Positions 47,712-58,500 of a stretch of 64,000 nt of DNA are shown here, in pieces; the first letter of the stretch is position 1; each line of letters starts with the position of its first letter. The notes below the pieces were generated by a model that saw only the letters and a list, made by a program, of their open reading frames with translations, ran no database searches and was not told the DNA's origin. Source of the DNA: Thalassotalea litorea (lineage in GTDB: Bacteria; Pseudomonadota; Gammaproteobacteria; Enterobacterales; Alteromonadaceae); assembly GCF_005843925.1 (NCBI RefSeq), contig NZ_VCBC01000015.1, positions 1 to 64,000 of the forward strand. Direction: 5' to 3'. Made by a program: the position numbers and the translations under genes.

Positions 47712-50426
47712 TTACTGGACCTTAATTGCCCTACCCGCGCGATCAGAATTTACCGCTTTCGCGCGTACCCAAATTTCATTTTTGGTCACGGATACGGGAG
47801 CAGTATAGTCTACCCAGGAGGCATTACCGTTACGATACTGAAGCGATAAGCCTGAGTATGTCGCATTGATAGATAATATGCCGTTTTCAACTTTTGCACC
47901 AACCGTAGGAATTCGATAGTGAATGTCAGCCAAATCCAGTTTGGCGAACTCTTTATTTACCATAGTATTGGCAAAATCGCTCCAGGCTTGTTGTCGAAGC
48001 TGGTGTTGTTGTTCACTGATCTGATGGCTGTCGCGATCATAAACCTGACCATTATGCTTATATGGGAGTGCCCACTGAGGTGAATGCCAGGCGCGTTCAG
48101 CCAAAGCTAACAATCTCGGAAATATTTTGTATTCCGTTAAATCATCATTGCGAGTGTTCTCACTCCATAACTGGCCCTGAATACCGACGAATCCTTTGCC
48201 TTTTTCCATTGGTCCGCGCAGAACATTACCCTGCTCGTCTTTGCTCAGAGAATCATCCGCTTGATACGGCTGATCTTCACGGTCGAGCCAATATTCCGCG
48301 TGAGCGGGCAAATTATCCGGCATAAAGCTAAAGATTTTTTCGGTATTGATATGACGTGATGCCCAATAATAACCGTGTTCTTTAGGATCGGCTTCATAGG
48401 GAAAATCAAAATACATAACATCGGGATTGGAAACGACAACTTCCCAACCTTGATTTACCAGTTTGTGCGCGGCTTGATGACCTTGCCAGAACAATACGCC
48501 CCAAGCGTTCGCCTGAACGACCTCAGGCATGTTCTCAAGCTTAGTGTGACTCATTCCGTCACTCCATCCGGCCACTTCAATATCACGCTCTGCCAGAATA
48601 TGCCCCACTCGCTCGATAAAATATCCAACCAAACCTTCCGGTTGTTCAAGTGTGTCATTAGTAGCGATAAATGCCTGACATTTGGGCGACTCCACCCAAG
48701 CGCCCGCCGTTTCATCGGCACCAATGTGATAACGAGTCAGTGGATAGCCAGCTTCTCTATGCATGGCTTTTACTTCGTCCATTACCTTGGCAATAAAATC
48801 ATAGGAAGAATCCATGCAGGCGTTAATTGTGTTGTCATTGTAGTACTGCACCGAAGAATAGACGGTGGTATCGTTTGGATCATGCAGCATATATTGCTCG
48901 GCTTTGGCTTGTTCACCCGCCTGCATGTATTTGTCATAGCGACGCTTCATGGAAACGATGGCTGCTCGAGAATGCCCGGGCATATCCAAAGAAGGAATAA
49001 CCTGAATATGACGTTCACCAGCATATTTAAGGATCTCCTGATACTGAGCAACGGTGAAATAGCCATTTACTTCACTGTTACTATCCACACCAGCGCCAAG
49101 TTGAGGCAATAAACAGGTTTGTTCGCTTAAATCAAAACAGCGTTTAGATCCGATGTCAGTGAGTTCCTCTAGGCCTGGTATCTGCAGACGCCAGCCTTCG
49201 TCATCGGCCAGATGCAAATGCAGCTTATTCAGTTTATAAGCGGCCATCTGATCGATTAAATCGAATAAAAATTGCTGTGAGTGAAAATTACGGGACACAT
49301 CGACAAACATACCGCGAAAATCATAATGCGGCTCATCACTAATGGTCAGCGGTTGTAGTTTCAGGTCATCAATACGAATTAAACCGGCGAGGGATTGCAA
49401 TCCGTAAAACACCCCAGTGGCATCGTCGCCGCGTACAGTGATTTGGTCTTGTTCAATTTTTAGAATGTAAGCACCACTGTGATTACCTGCAGATTTAACC
49501 GATTGGCTGTCAGACGCGCTGTTTAGCTCCAGGCTCACAGGTACGCCTGTATCGGATTGCTTAACGCCCAATGTTTCAAGTCGTGCAAGCGCGGTTGTCA
49601 CCAAAGCAGGCTGCACCTGGTTAAAGTTCACCTGAATACCTGCACTCAGATCCAATGCCATTGCGGTTTCATCAACCGTCATTGATTTGGGTGTTGGGAT
49701 CAATGAAGTCGCAAGATTATTGCTGCTTGGACGTTGCTTGGCATTGCGTTCAAATAACACGGTGGCCGTCGCCCATTGCGTTTGATCGGTATCCGTACGC
49801 TTAAATTGCTCACGCTCACGGGTGTACTCTTTGACAAATGGCGAAATTTCCAGGCCGGTGTCGGCATCTATCGTCGTTCGGGTACTGTCAATCACCCGCG
49901 CCTGCCATTCACCTTTTGCGGCCATGGTACTGGTTTCATCAACGGTCAAAATATAATTGGGAATAAGATCGGTTTCCGATAAGCTCCAAAAATCCGCACG
50001 AAAATCCAAGGATTTCGTCTCCCCGGCTTTAAAACCTTTAAAGCGCTCAGACAAGGCGATTTTATGCAGATCACCATTCACATGAGTAATGGTAAATTCT
50101 CCAGGCAACTGGGTTTGCACGGGGTTAATGAGTGAGAAGTAAATCGCCCAGTCTTTATAGGGAAAGTCTTGTTTGGCGGAAAAGTTCAATCGCCCTTGAA
50201 AGCAAAGACCGTCATGCTTAGCCTTATCGCATTGGTCATCGGCAACATTGGTGACCAATTCAAATTCGACCTTTAAGGATTGGGCAAAATTGTCGAGCTT
50301 TGCTTGCGTTAGTTGGTTTGAATGAACGAATTGCTCGGTCTCATTCGTTGCATGTGTTTCAGACTGAGGTTGACAGCCTAACAGAGCACTCAGGCTTAAA
50401 CTTAATAGCAAAGTTTTTTTGATCAT
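47712..50426 (-). CDS. Beta-N-acetylhexosaminidase, GH20 (chitobiase-type lipoprotein)
   Basis: A 904-residue exo-acting hexosaminidase that releases GlcNAc from chito-oligosaccharides. The N-terminus is a lipoprotein signal (LSALLGC). Next come the CHB_HEX N-terminal carbohydrate domain (about 45-190), a GH20b domain, the GH20 barrel with catalytic Asp571-Glu572 in HIGADETAGAW, and a C-terminal beta domain. The anchored location fits trimming of chitobiose at the cell envelope. It is the next gene downstream of sapC on the same strand and should belong to the same regulon. Confidence 0.93.
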   Translation of the reverse strand: MIKKTLLLSLSLSALLGCQPQSETHATNETEQFVHSNQLTQAKLDNFAQSLKVEFELVTNVADDQCDKAKHDGLCFQGRLNFSAKQDFPYKDWAIYFSLINPVQTQLPGEFTITHVNGDLHKIALSERFKGFKAGETKSLDFRADFWSLSETDLIPNYILTVDETSTMAAKGEWQARVIDSTRTTIDADTGLEISPFVKEYTREREQFKRTDTDQTQWATATVLFERNAKQRPSSNNLATSLIPTPKSMTVDETAMALDLSAGIQVNFNQVQPALVTTALARLETLGVKQSDTGVPVSLELNSASDSQSVKSAGNHSGAYILKIEQDQITVRGDDATGVFYGLQSLAGLIRIDDLKLQPLTISDEPHYDFRGMFVDVSRNFHSQQFLFDLIDQMAAYKLNKLHLHLADDEGWRLQIPGLEELTDIGSKRCFDLSEQTCLLPQLGAGVDSNSEVNGYFTVAQYQEILKYAGERHIQVIPSLDMPGHSRAAIVSMKRRYDKYMQAGEQAKAEQYMLHDPNDTTVYSSVQYYNDNTINACMDSSYDFIAKVMDEVKAMHREAGYPLTRYHIGADETAGAWVESPKCQAFIATNDTLEQPEGLVGYFIERVGHILAERDIEVAGWSDGMSHTKLENMPEVVQANAWGVLFWQGHQAAHKLVNQGWEVVVSNPDVMYFDFPYEADPKEHGYYWASRHINTEKIFSFMPDNLPAHAEYWLDREDQPYQADDSLSKDEQGNVLRGPMEKGKGFVGIQGQLWSENTRNDDLTEYKIFPRLLALAERAWHSPQWALPYKHNGQVYDRDSHQISEQQHQLRQQAWSDFANTMVNKEFAKLDLADIHYRIPTVGAKVENGILSINATYSGLSLQYRNGNASWVDYTAPVSVTKNEIWVRAKAVNSDRAGRAIKVQ

Positions 50427-50662
50427 CTTTATTATCCTTGCGCAACTTCTAGTAATATTTATTGAAATTAGAAAACTTTAATTTTCGACTTTGGTATGAC
50501 AGTCAAAACATTGTTTATGGGTTTACTAAGCGGGCGCGAGGAAAGATATTAAGCCACCTTACGCGGTGGCTTTGAAGTTAAGTCCAATGGGCGAAAAATC
50601 GCATTGAGACTATGTATAATCATTCAAGCGGTGAGCTTAGCTTAAAAGCTCACCAAACTGAA
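50427..50662. other. Spacer upstream of the hexosaminidase gene
   Basis: A stretch of about 235 bp that is A/T-rich near the hexosaminidase start. It carries one weak TATGACAGTC half-site, not a full NagR palindrome. No gene is seen. Confidence 0.4.
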
Positions 50663-51376
50663 TTAAGCAGCTTGCTGTGCTTTCTTTTGAACCAGACGAT
50701 GTACCTGATGCATGGAGTTTAAGTGGGCGAAAATTGGCCCTAAGAATCCACGCTTGCGAAGTTCCAGATAATCTTCATCGCTTAATTCATTCAGTTTCTT
50801 TTCATTAACCAGATAGATACCGTTAATCGCGATTTTTTCGCCATTTAAATCGATTTCAAGATTTTGCTGGATAAGCAAGTCTTTATCGGCTAATTCCTTG
50901 GTGAACATGCGAGTCATATGCGAATGTTCTAAATATGACGCCATCGCTTCTTTGCGCTTGGCTAAATACTCAGTTTCGTCACCATTTTCTTCAAATAATG
51001 ACTGACCTTCTTCTTCATTTACTACGTCATTATCGGTTGCGATAATAACCATATAATTGTCTGAGTCTTTTGACTCAGGCACTAGCGCCATCGGGAAATG
51101 GGTAACACACGCTGGTACGTATGTTCCACCCCAACTTTCACCTTTCGTATACAGGTTTTCACCTGGCTTAAGACCAAATAAGGCAACGGGCTGAAAAGTG
51201 CCATTTTCAGCGTTTTTCACAAACACGACCGGGAATTCGGCACTTGCTCTTGAAAACTCATGAACAACCAATGGAACTAAATGCTGTGATTCAACCTGTT
51301 CGAAATTCTTTTGTGCTTTAATTTTTGTTTTGCCGTGTACGTTTTTATTTAACGGCTGTACGTTTTGCTGGCTCAT
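50663..51376 (-). CDS. sapC: SapC family protein
   Basis: A 237-residue protein of the SapC family. Start at the ATG at 51376 after GGAGAAG; the open frame begins at 51442. Conserved features are HEFSRASAEFPVVFVK, the Gly-rich FGLKPGENLYTKG, WGGTYVPACVTHFPMAL and a C-terminal helix ending HLNSMHQVHRLVQKKAQ. In GlcNAc regulons of marine gammaproteobacteria, sapC usually stands next to TonB receptors for chito-oligosaccharides and Trp-halogenase-like genes. Those partners are absent here. A terminator-like hairpin lies upstream of it at 51469-51495. Confidence 0.88.
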   Translation of the reverse strand: MSQQNVQPLNKNVHGKTKIKAQKNFEQVESQHLVPLVVHEFSRASAEFPVVFVKNAENGTFQPVALFGLKPGENLYTKGESWGGTYVPACVTHFPMALVPESKDSDNYMVIIATDNDVVNEEEGQSLFEENGDETEYLAKRKEAMASYLEHSHMTRMFTKELADKDLLIQQNLEIDLNGEKIAINGIYLVNEKKLNELSDEDYLELRKRGFLGPIFAHLNSMHQVHRLVQKKAQQAA

Positions 51377-51468
51377 TCTACTTCTCCAAACATGGGAACC
51401 TTTTTTATCGAAACCGTAGACTAAACCTAGTGTGCAAATCAATTCAAGTTAAAAATAATGTTTTTATT

Positions 51469-51495
51469 AAAAAAGGGAAATTTACTCCCTTTTTT
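51469..51495. terminator. Terminator-like hairpin upstream of sapC
   Basis: AAAAAAGGGA and TCCCTTTTTT form a perfect stem around AATTTAC. It lies about 90 bp upstream of the sapC start, with no gene before it in either direction for several hundred bases. It can act in both directions. Confidence 0.7.
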
Positions 51496-52375
51496 GATCG
51501 TATCGCTAGCAGATAAAGATCAACTAAGGTCAAGTTGCCAGATGCGTCCTTCCAAGCTTCAGCACCTATCCAATCACACCTTTGCGTCCGTCGCTAAGAT
51601 AGTTAAACAGTACCAAGCGCTTGGGGAATTAAAATGACGACACCTTCTTGATCTTGTTGTCTTTTCTCTTCTTCCCTTTAGATACTGGCATTAAATCCAG
51701 TCGCCACAGTTCACTCCGATTCTCACGGTTTGGCCCGAACAGATGACAACGCTGTCATAAAGCATTATAAAACCTTACACGGAAATTTTGATTTTGAAAA
51801 GTTTTTTTAACACATGGCAGCAACTCAAAAAAAAACGCACACCAGTAACCGAAAATATTATATTGGGATAAACAATTAAATAGAGGATCTTTTATTTTGT
51901 CGACAGGTCTAAAAGCTCAAAAAATCATTTCCAGAACTGGCTGAGATCATTCACTAACAGTTTTCTAGTACACCAACTAACTCGCTAAAATATAATGAAA
52001 ATCCAACAAGTCAGCAAAGCCTGAAAAATCGGCAACAAAATAATTTCCCTTAGCCCATATCAGCCAGTTCGCAGTTTTCATATCTGAGAATATTTGCTAT
52101 ATAATGGCTAAAAATAAAATAACCTATCGCACACAAAATTCTGTTAATCTTGGAAAATTAGGCTTAAAGTCGTTGCGTAATTGCTATCAAGCGGTTTAGT
52201 GATGAACACATAAACGTAAATTTCAATGGCTGACAGTAAGATAAAGAGCGATGCTGCAACATAACAACAACTCGACTAAGCAGCACAAAGCGCGAAACAG
52301 CTCAGCGAACAACAAAAAAGACTTTCGGCTGAATTCATTGAATGATCTATTGAAATATAAAAGGACAGATTTACC
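51496..52375. other. Gene-free stretch between sapC and nagR
   Basis: About 880 bp with no believable gene, except for a start-less frame at 51638-51755 of about 40 codons on the minus strand that reads like a protein tail (LFGPNRENRSELWRLDLMPV). It holds the second NagR-type operator at 51743-51758, with TTATAAA nearby. The rest is AT-rich with no repeats that I could see. Confidence 0.6.
51743..51758. promoter_or_regulatory. Second NagR-type operator, orphan
   Basis: Identical to the operator at 47644-47659 (ATGACAACGCTGTCAT). It is about 370 bp from the sapC start and about 620 bp from the nagR start, so it fits neither gene closely. It may serve sapC from a distant promoter, or be left from a deleted gene. 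Confidence 0.7.
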
Positions 52376-53395
52376 ATGTCGGTGACCATTAACGATGTTG
52401 CTCGCCATGCCGGAGTTTCCATAAAAACGGTATCGCGGGTGATCAACAAAGAATCATCTGTTCGAGCCGCAACCAAAGAGAAAGTAGAAGCAGCGGTTAA
52501 GGAATTACATTATCAGCCCAATGCCGCAGCGCGTAATCTCGCCGGCAGCAAATCCTTCAGTATTGCGTTTATTTACGACAATCCAAATGCTTATTATGTC
52601 ATCGATATGCAAAACGGTATTTTACAGGAGTGTCGTAAACAGAATTTTGAGTTGGTCATTCACCCCTGTAATTCAAAAGCGGATGATATTCTCGACGAGA
52701 TCTCTAATATGATCCGTCACTCGCGAATTTCCGGCGTCGTATTAACCCCGCCATTTTCAGAAATGCCTGAGGTTATTGGTCGACTCAATGAATTAGGCGT
52801 TAATTTTGTCCGTATATTCTCTGGTCACGATCGCCCTGACGGGATCTCCCCCTGCATCATGGTGAATGACTTTGATGCTGCTTTTGCCATTACCGAGCAT
52901 TTAATTGAATTAGGCCATAAAAATATTGGCTTTATCAGTGGTGGTAAAGAGCATAAATCAACGTTTGAACGAATCGAAGGATATAAATTGGCACTCACCG
53001 AAAGAGGAATTAATGTCGATGACAGTCTGATCATCGACGGTGAATACTCGTTCGATTCTGGAGTAAACGGAGCAAGTGAGTTGCTTAATCATCCACAAAA
53101 GCCTACGGCAATATTTTCCTGTAACGATGAGATAGCAGCGGGTGCATTATTTGCGTCTCGCCTGGCAAATGTCGCCATTCCAGAGGAGTTATCTATTGTA
53201 GGTTTCGAGAACAGTCCGTTTTCACGCCAGACCTGGCCAAAAATCACCACCGCAGATCAGCCGAACCAGACCATAGCGCAGAATGCGACGACCTTGCTTA
53301 TTAATGAAATCCGCAAGCAAAAATCACCGGATATCTGCCGGCAGTTTACACCGACGTTGCTGGTCAGGGATTCAACCTCGAAAGCAAAGCTCTAA
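52376..53395 (+). CDS. nagR: LacI family regulator, probable NagR
   Basis: A 339-residue LacI/PurR-type repressor. The helix-turn-helix SVTINDVARHAGVSIKTVSRVINKE is at the N-terminus, then the hinge helix (NAAARNLAG), and a periplasmic-binding-protein-like sensor domain from about 60. The sensor probably binds GlcNAc-6-P. The palindromic sites at 47644 and 51743 are suitable operators. Its place beside the nag genes supports the NagR assignment. It is transcribed apart from the others and is not obviously self-regulated. Confidence 0.85.
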   Translation: MSVTINDVARHAGVSIKTVSRVINKESSVRAATKEKVEAAVKELHYQPNAAARNLAGSKSFSIAFIYDNPNAYYVIDMQNGILQECRKQNFELVIHPCNSKADDILDEISNMIRHSRISGVVLTPPFSEMPEVIGRLNELGVNFVRIFSGHDRPDGISPCIMVNDFDAAFAITEHLIELGHKNIGFISGGKEHKSTFERIEGYKLALTERGINVDDSLIIDGEYSFDSGVNGASELLNHPQKPTAIFSCNDEIAAGALFASRLANVAIPEELSIVGFENSPFSRQTWPKITTADQPNQTIAQNATTLLINEIRKQKSPDICRQFTPTLLVRDSTSKAKL

Positions 53396-53484
53396 GACTG
53401 CAAGCGTACCTAACATATAAACAGCACACGTTCATGCCGCTTAAGCAGTTCATTCAAAGCAATTACACAGCAATAGCGTGCGAA

Positions 53485-54129
53485 TCAGCTAACCTGATAA
53501 CCATATCCGGCCAGGAAATGTTGGACGGTGCTTTGAATATACACTTTCACCTGATCACCGCTAATCGGTTTTTCAATGTTGTATTCTTTGTGCATCCAAA
53601 TCTCGCCCTTTATGACCGATAAGAACTGAATTGCGGCGATGTGAACATCGTCAATGGCAAGGATATTCTGCTGTTTATATTCATCAAGAATGGTACGCAT
53701 TTCAGCGATAACGCGCTCAGGACCCGCTTTGAAGAAAAGCCGGGAAACCAAGGGGTGACTCATCGACTCATTGATACAAATTCGATGGATAGCTAACGCT
53801 TCTTTTGATAATAATAACGCCAGAAAATGCTCCGCGTACTGACACAAGGTCGTATATGGGTCGCTGTCTTTAGGACTGGTTGTTGATGTTGACAGAAACT
53901 GTTCACAGCGCGCGGTAATCGTTGCGACAAACAATTCATCCTTACTACCAAAGTGACTGTAAACCGTTTGTTTCGACACCCCGGCGTTTTTTGCCACTAA
54001 ATCCATACTGGTCGCGGCAAAGCCGTTATCACAAAACAACTGCGTTGCCGCATCGTATATCTGCTGACGCTTTTCTTCACTTTTGCTTCTGACTTTGGGA
54101 ATTGCCACTACTCTCTCCGGGGTATTCAT
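53485..54129 (-). CDS. TetR family regulator of the adjacent RND pump
   Basis: A 214-residue repressor. The N-terminal helix-turn-helix is IYDAATQLFCDNGFAATSMDLVAKNAGVSKQTVYSHFGSKDELF (about 24-67), followed by a helical ligand domain of the AcrR/AefR C-terminal type. It is divergent from the RND adaptor gene; the spacer has a perfect 19-bp palindrome that is a natural operator for it. It probably represses the pump until a substrate binds. Confidence 0.9.
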   Translation of the reverse strand: MNTPERVVAIPKVRSKSEEKRQQIYDAATQLFCDNGFAATSMDLVAKNAGVSKQTVYSHFGSKDELFVATITARCEQFLSTSTTSPKDSDPYTTLCQYAEHFLALLLSKEALAIHRICINESMSHPLVSRLFFKAGPERVIAEMRTILDEYKQQNILAIDDVHIAAIQFLSVIKGEIWMHKEYNIEKPISGDQVKVYIQSTVQHFLAGYGYQVS

Positions 54130-54299
54130 AACCTGCCAACAAACTCTAATACTTAGCCTATTAATTGTCTATACAACAACGGCAATGATTGTCGCCGTTG
54201 CCACTGCCAAAGTTCAGATTGTAAATAACCTGAGTATTAAGGCAAATGTGATCAATTATTATCATTTGGTAATTAATTTAATATAGATTGTAACAAATC

Positions 54300-54318
54300 A
54301 AACTAGACAGTCTAGTTT
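54300..54318. promoter_or_regulatory. TetR-type operator, perfect 19-bp palindrome
   Basis: AAACTAGACAGTCTAGTTT at 54300-54318 is a perfect palindrome around a central A. A second half-site AAACTAGAC starts at 54328, with a poorer partner GTCCAGT at 54343. The pair lies about 60 bp upstream of the pump adaptor start and 170 bp from the TetR start, so it can control both. Confidence 0.8.
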
Positions 54319-54373
54319 AAAATATCTAAACTAGACTAAACCGTCCAGTATATTATATGTAACTTACAGAGTT

Positions 54374-55546
54374 TTGAATCGCTTTATGCCGTTATTAAAT
54401 GCATTAACCCAAACCCATAATCTTTCCTGGAAAAACAGCTACCGTCTGTTCCTTGCCCTAACCATGATGCCTTTTTTATTCGCATTGACTGGTTGTAATG
54501 AGCTGGAAAATGTCAGCGCTAAGGCGTCTGGGCAGGATTATCATCACAAGGTAGATACGGTGGCATTGCAACCGCAAGCTGGCTATCACGTCGAACGAAA
54601 CTTCGCCGGTACAGTACGCTCCAGACAATCGGCCAAACTCATGTTTGAAGTGTCAGGCAGAGTCGAGCAGGTTTTCGCTTTTGAGGGCGATAAGGTGACC
54701 CAAGGACAAATTCTGGCGACTCTCGATCAAGAGTTACTGAATATCGAATTAAAGCAATTGATTGCTCAACAAGCGCAAATTCACGCGCAGCAGGTACTGG
54801 TCGAGGCAAATCTGCGACGAATCAATGCCCTGATTGAACAAGGTTACACGTCAGATCAAAGCAAGGACGAACTGCTGGCGCAACAACAGGTACTTAATGC
54901 CAATCAACAACAAATTCAGGCGAACATCGACGCTAAGCATTACCAATTAAAGCGTACAGCCATCACCGCACCATTTGCCGGTACTATCAATAAACGGTTA
55001 ATCAATAAAGGCGAGCTGGTTTCTTCTCAGGTCATGGCATTTGAATTGCAACAAGTGGCGCAAAATGAATTAAAAGTGGGCGTACCACAGCATCTTGCTC
55101 GGGAAATCGAGTCAAATTCGCAACACCAATTAATCATTAATGACAAGTTCGTCGAAGTTGACAAGGTTTCCGTTAACAGTGATATCAGTCCGCTTAGCCG
55201 CACCGTACAACTACGATTTCAGCTCCCTGAAAACGTCAATGTTTATAACAATCAATTGGGCTATCTCGATTACCAACAATATATCGAATCCGCAGGATAT
55301 TGGGTGCCCCTTTCGGCGATCACCGATGGTGTGCGTGGCGTCTGGAATATTTATACGCTAGAGCCTACCGAGCAAACCCTGTTATTCACCCTGCAAACCC
55401 ACACCGTCGAAATTCTCTATGTAAATAACGATGGTGCGTTTATTCGTTCCAGTCTTCCTGCAAATACCAATATAGTAAAAAGCGGCCTGCAGCGCCTGGT
55501 GAGTGGTCAGGTTGTTCGCGTTGATGATTCGGTACAAGCGCCATGA
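54374..55546 (+). CDS. RND efflux periplasmic adaptor lipoprotein
   Basis: A 390-residue membrane-fusion protein. Signal peptide and lipobox FALTGC occur at about 36-41. The alpha-hairpin follows (about 130-200, ELKQLIAQQAQIHAQQVLVEANLRRI...) between lipoyl-domain halves (VEQVFAFEGDKVTQGQILATL and TAPFAGTINKRLINKGELV). The start may be the TTG at 54374 or the ATG at 54386; the ribosome site is unclear. It overlaps the pump gene by 4 bp (ATGA), showing translational coupling. Confidence 0.9.
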   Translation: MNRFMPLLNALTQTHNLSWKNSYRLFLALTMMPFLFALTGCNELENVSAKASGQDYHHKVDTVALQPQAGYHVERNFAGTVRSRQSAKLMFEVSGRVEQVFAFEGDKVTQGQILATLDQELLNIELKQLIAQQAQIHAQQVLVEANLRRINALIEQGYTSDQSKDELLAQQQVLNANQQQIQANIDAKHYQLKRTAITAPFAGTINKRLINKGELVSSQVMAFELQQVAQNELKVGVPQHLAREIESNSQHQLIINDKFVEVDKVSVNSDISPLSRTVQLRFQLPENVNVYNNQLGYLDYQQYIESAGYWVPLSAITDGVRGVWNIYTLEPTEQTLLFTLQTHTVEILYVNNDGAFIRSSLPANTNIVKSGLQRLVSGQVVRVDDSVQAP

Positions 55547-58500
55547 TAGAGATGTTTGTTCGCAATGGCCGCTTGATGGCCTTACTTATTATTCTATTAA
55601 TTGTTGCTGGCCTTGCCTCATTATCGGCATTGCCCCGCTCCGAAGATCCCGCCATGGAAAACCGCTTTGGCCTGGTTATCACCAAATTCCCCGGTGCCAG
55701 CGCTGAACGGGTCGAAGCGTTAGTGACGGAAAAAATTGAACAAAAGCTACAGACGTTGTCCGAGATTGAATATCTGGCATCGACTTCCCGCCCTGAAATA
55801 TCCGTCATTCAGGTAAAACTCGAAGGTTATGTGAACGATTCTACTCAAGTATTCTCACGCATACGCGATTTACTTGCCGATATTGAACCGCAACTGCCCG
55901 CAGAAAGCATGCCGCCGCGCTTTGATGAAGAGCGAAGCTTCGCCTATACCCGCTTATTGGCGTTAAATTGGCAGGTCGAGGATATAGATGCCAAGCCGGA
56001 TTTAATCACCTTGGGTCGCTATGCTAAAGAATTGCAAAGCCAGTTACGATTAGTTTCCGGAACGGACATTGTCGATATCCATGGTATTAATGATGAAGAA
56101 GTATTGGTGGAACTGGATCAGCAAAAAGCCGCCCTTGCTAATATTTCCGCACAGCAGGTAGCACAGGCCATCATGGCCGCCGACGTAAAAATACCTGCAG
56201 GAAAACTGTTCAATGACCATAACCAATTACAGATTGAGGTCGTTGGCGCCCTGGATAATTTGCAACGGGTGAGAAACATTCCGCTTCGCAGTGACAATAA
56301 TCAAATTCTCCGCGTCGGTGACGTGGCGTCGGTTTCTCGCCAACTGAAACAACCCTTATCAGAAATTGCTATCGTTAACGGCAAACCAGCACTGGTTGTA
56401 GCGACGCGGATGATCCGCGGTATTCGCGTCGATCAATGGAGTGCAAGGGTTGACGAGCAAATGGGCGTATTCAAAAATATACTCCCTGCCAGCATGTCAC
56501 TGGAAGTTCTGTTCGACCAGAATACTTACACCGAAGCAAGATTAAGTGACCTGGTCGATAACATTCTTCTGGGTTTCATTATCATTGCCGTGGTGTTGTT
56601 TATTACATTAGGCTGGCGCTCGGCGATTATCGTAGTTGTATCACTGCCGCTAACCGTACTGTTTACCTTAACGGTAATGAATTTTTATGGCTTACCCATT
56701 CATCAAATGTCAGTGACCGGCCTGGTGGTAGCGTTAGGTATTATGGTGGATAACGCCATTGTCATGACCGATAGCATTCAGCAACGTAAACAACGTGGCA
56801 TCAACGGTCTGCAGGCGGTTCTGCAATCAGTACGGCATTTATGGTTGCCGCTGTTAGGTTCGACATTAACCACAATACTGGCCTTTATGCCAATTGTCTT
56901 GATGCCCGGTGATGCCGGCGAATTTATCGGTGGCATTGCCCTGAGTGTGATCTTCTCATTAATTGGTTCTTATTTGATATCTCACACCATAGTCTCTGGA
57001 TTATCTGGCCGCTTTGTCAAAGGCAAACAATCCAACCACTGGTATAATCAGGGACTTGGCTTACCTGCCCTGGAAAAGCGTTTTACCAAAAGTTTAACAC
57101 TGACCCTCAAATACCCGAAAACAGTTATCGCCCTGGTTTTTACCTTGCCCATTGCCGGTTTTATAGCTGCCGGCAGCCTTGCTGAGCAGTTCTTTCCTCC
57201 ATCGGATCGAGACATGTTCCATATCGAAGTATTTTTGCCGCCACAAAACAGCATTTATGCGACTCAAGCGTTAACCGAAGAAATTTCCGCTTCTTTAGAA
57301 CAACATCAGGCTATCAATGATATTCGCTGGTTTGTCGGGAAAAGTGCGCCAGCATTTTATTACAACTTGATTGCCGCCAAAGATGGGATGCAAAACTACG
57401 CCCAGGCGATGATAACCGCTGCGGATTTCAAAGCGGCAAACCGCTTGATCCCACAGTTACAGCGACAATTAGATGATGAGTTTCCCGAAGCACAGATATT
57501 GGTGCGAAAGTTAGAGCAAGGGCCTCCCTTTAACGCCCCCATTGAAATTCGCATCTATGGGCCGAATTTAGATACGTTGCAGGTATTAGGTAACGATTTA
57601 CGCCGTATTTTTTCGCAAACACATGATGTGGTTCATACCCGTTCGACGTTATTAGCGGGAACGCCTAAGGCCTGGTTAAACGCCGATGAAGATGCGATAA
57701 GCACCTTACAGCTAACTCTAAGCTCACTGGCAAGCCAGCTGGAAGTCGGGTTGCAAGGGCGAACCCAAGGTTCCATTATTGAAGCGACAGAATCCATTGG
57801 CGTGCGAGTCCGTGCCGGGGATGAATATCGTCAGGGGGTCAATAATCTGGCTAATTTCCCGATCATTAATAGCGCTACCGGAGATTTCATCCCTTTAGCC
57901 GCGATTTCCGAGGTGGATATTAAACCCTCCCGGGGAGCCATTCCCCACCGCGACGGAAAACGGGTGAATGTGGTTGAGGGATATTTACGCGCTGGCATCC
58001 TGCCGTCGGTGGTATTGGCGAAAGTGAACGAGCAAATCGAAGCCGGTGAAATCGACATCCCTACCGGTTATAGCTTAGAATTTGGCGGTGAATCCAAAGC
58101 CCGAGACGATGCCGTTGGTAAATTATTGGGTAGCGTCGGTGTGATCCTGACACTACTTATTACCGTGGTTGTCCTGTCGTTTAATTCATTTCGAGTATCA
58201 TCGATTATTTTTATCTCTGCATTCATGTCGATGGGATTAGGTTTATTAACCGTGTTTATATTTAACTACCCCTTTGGATTTACCGTTATTATTGGCTTAT
58301 TGGGCCTCATGGGTCTGGCGATTAACTCAGCTATCGTAATTTTGGCCGAATTAAAAGCCGACAAGTTGGCAATACAAGGCGATAAAGACAGTGTGATTCA
58401 TGGTGTGTTAAGTTGTACACGACATATCAGCTCCACAACCATTACTACTGTCGGTGGATTTTTACCGTTAATATTGGCTGGAGGTGGCTTCTGGCCGCCA

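Noticed and set aside
51638..51755. A start-less 40-codon minus-strand frame reading like a protein end
   Set aside because: It may be a pseudogene fragment, but I could not match it to any family, so it is mentioned only under the gene-free spacer.
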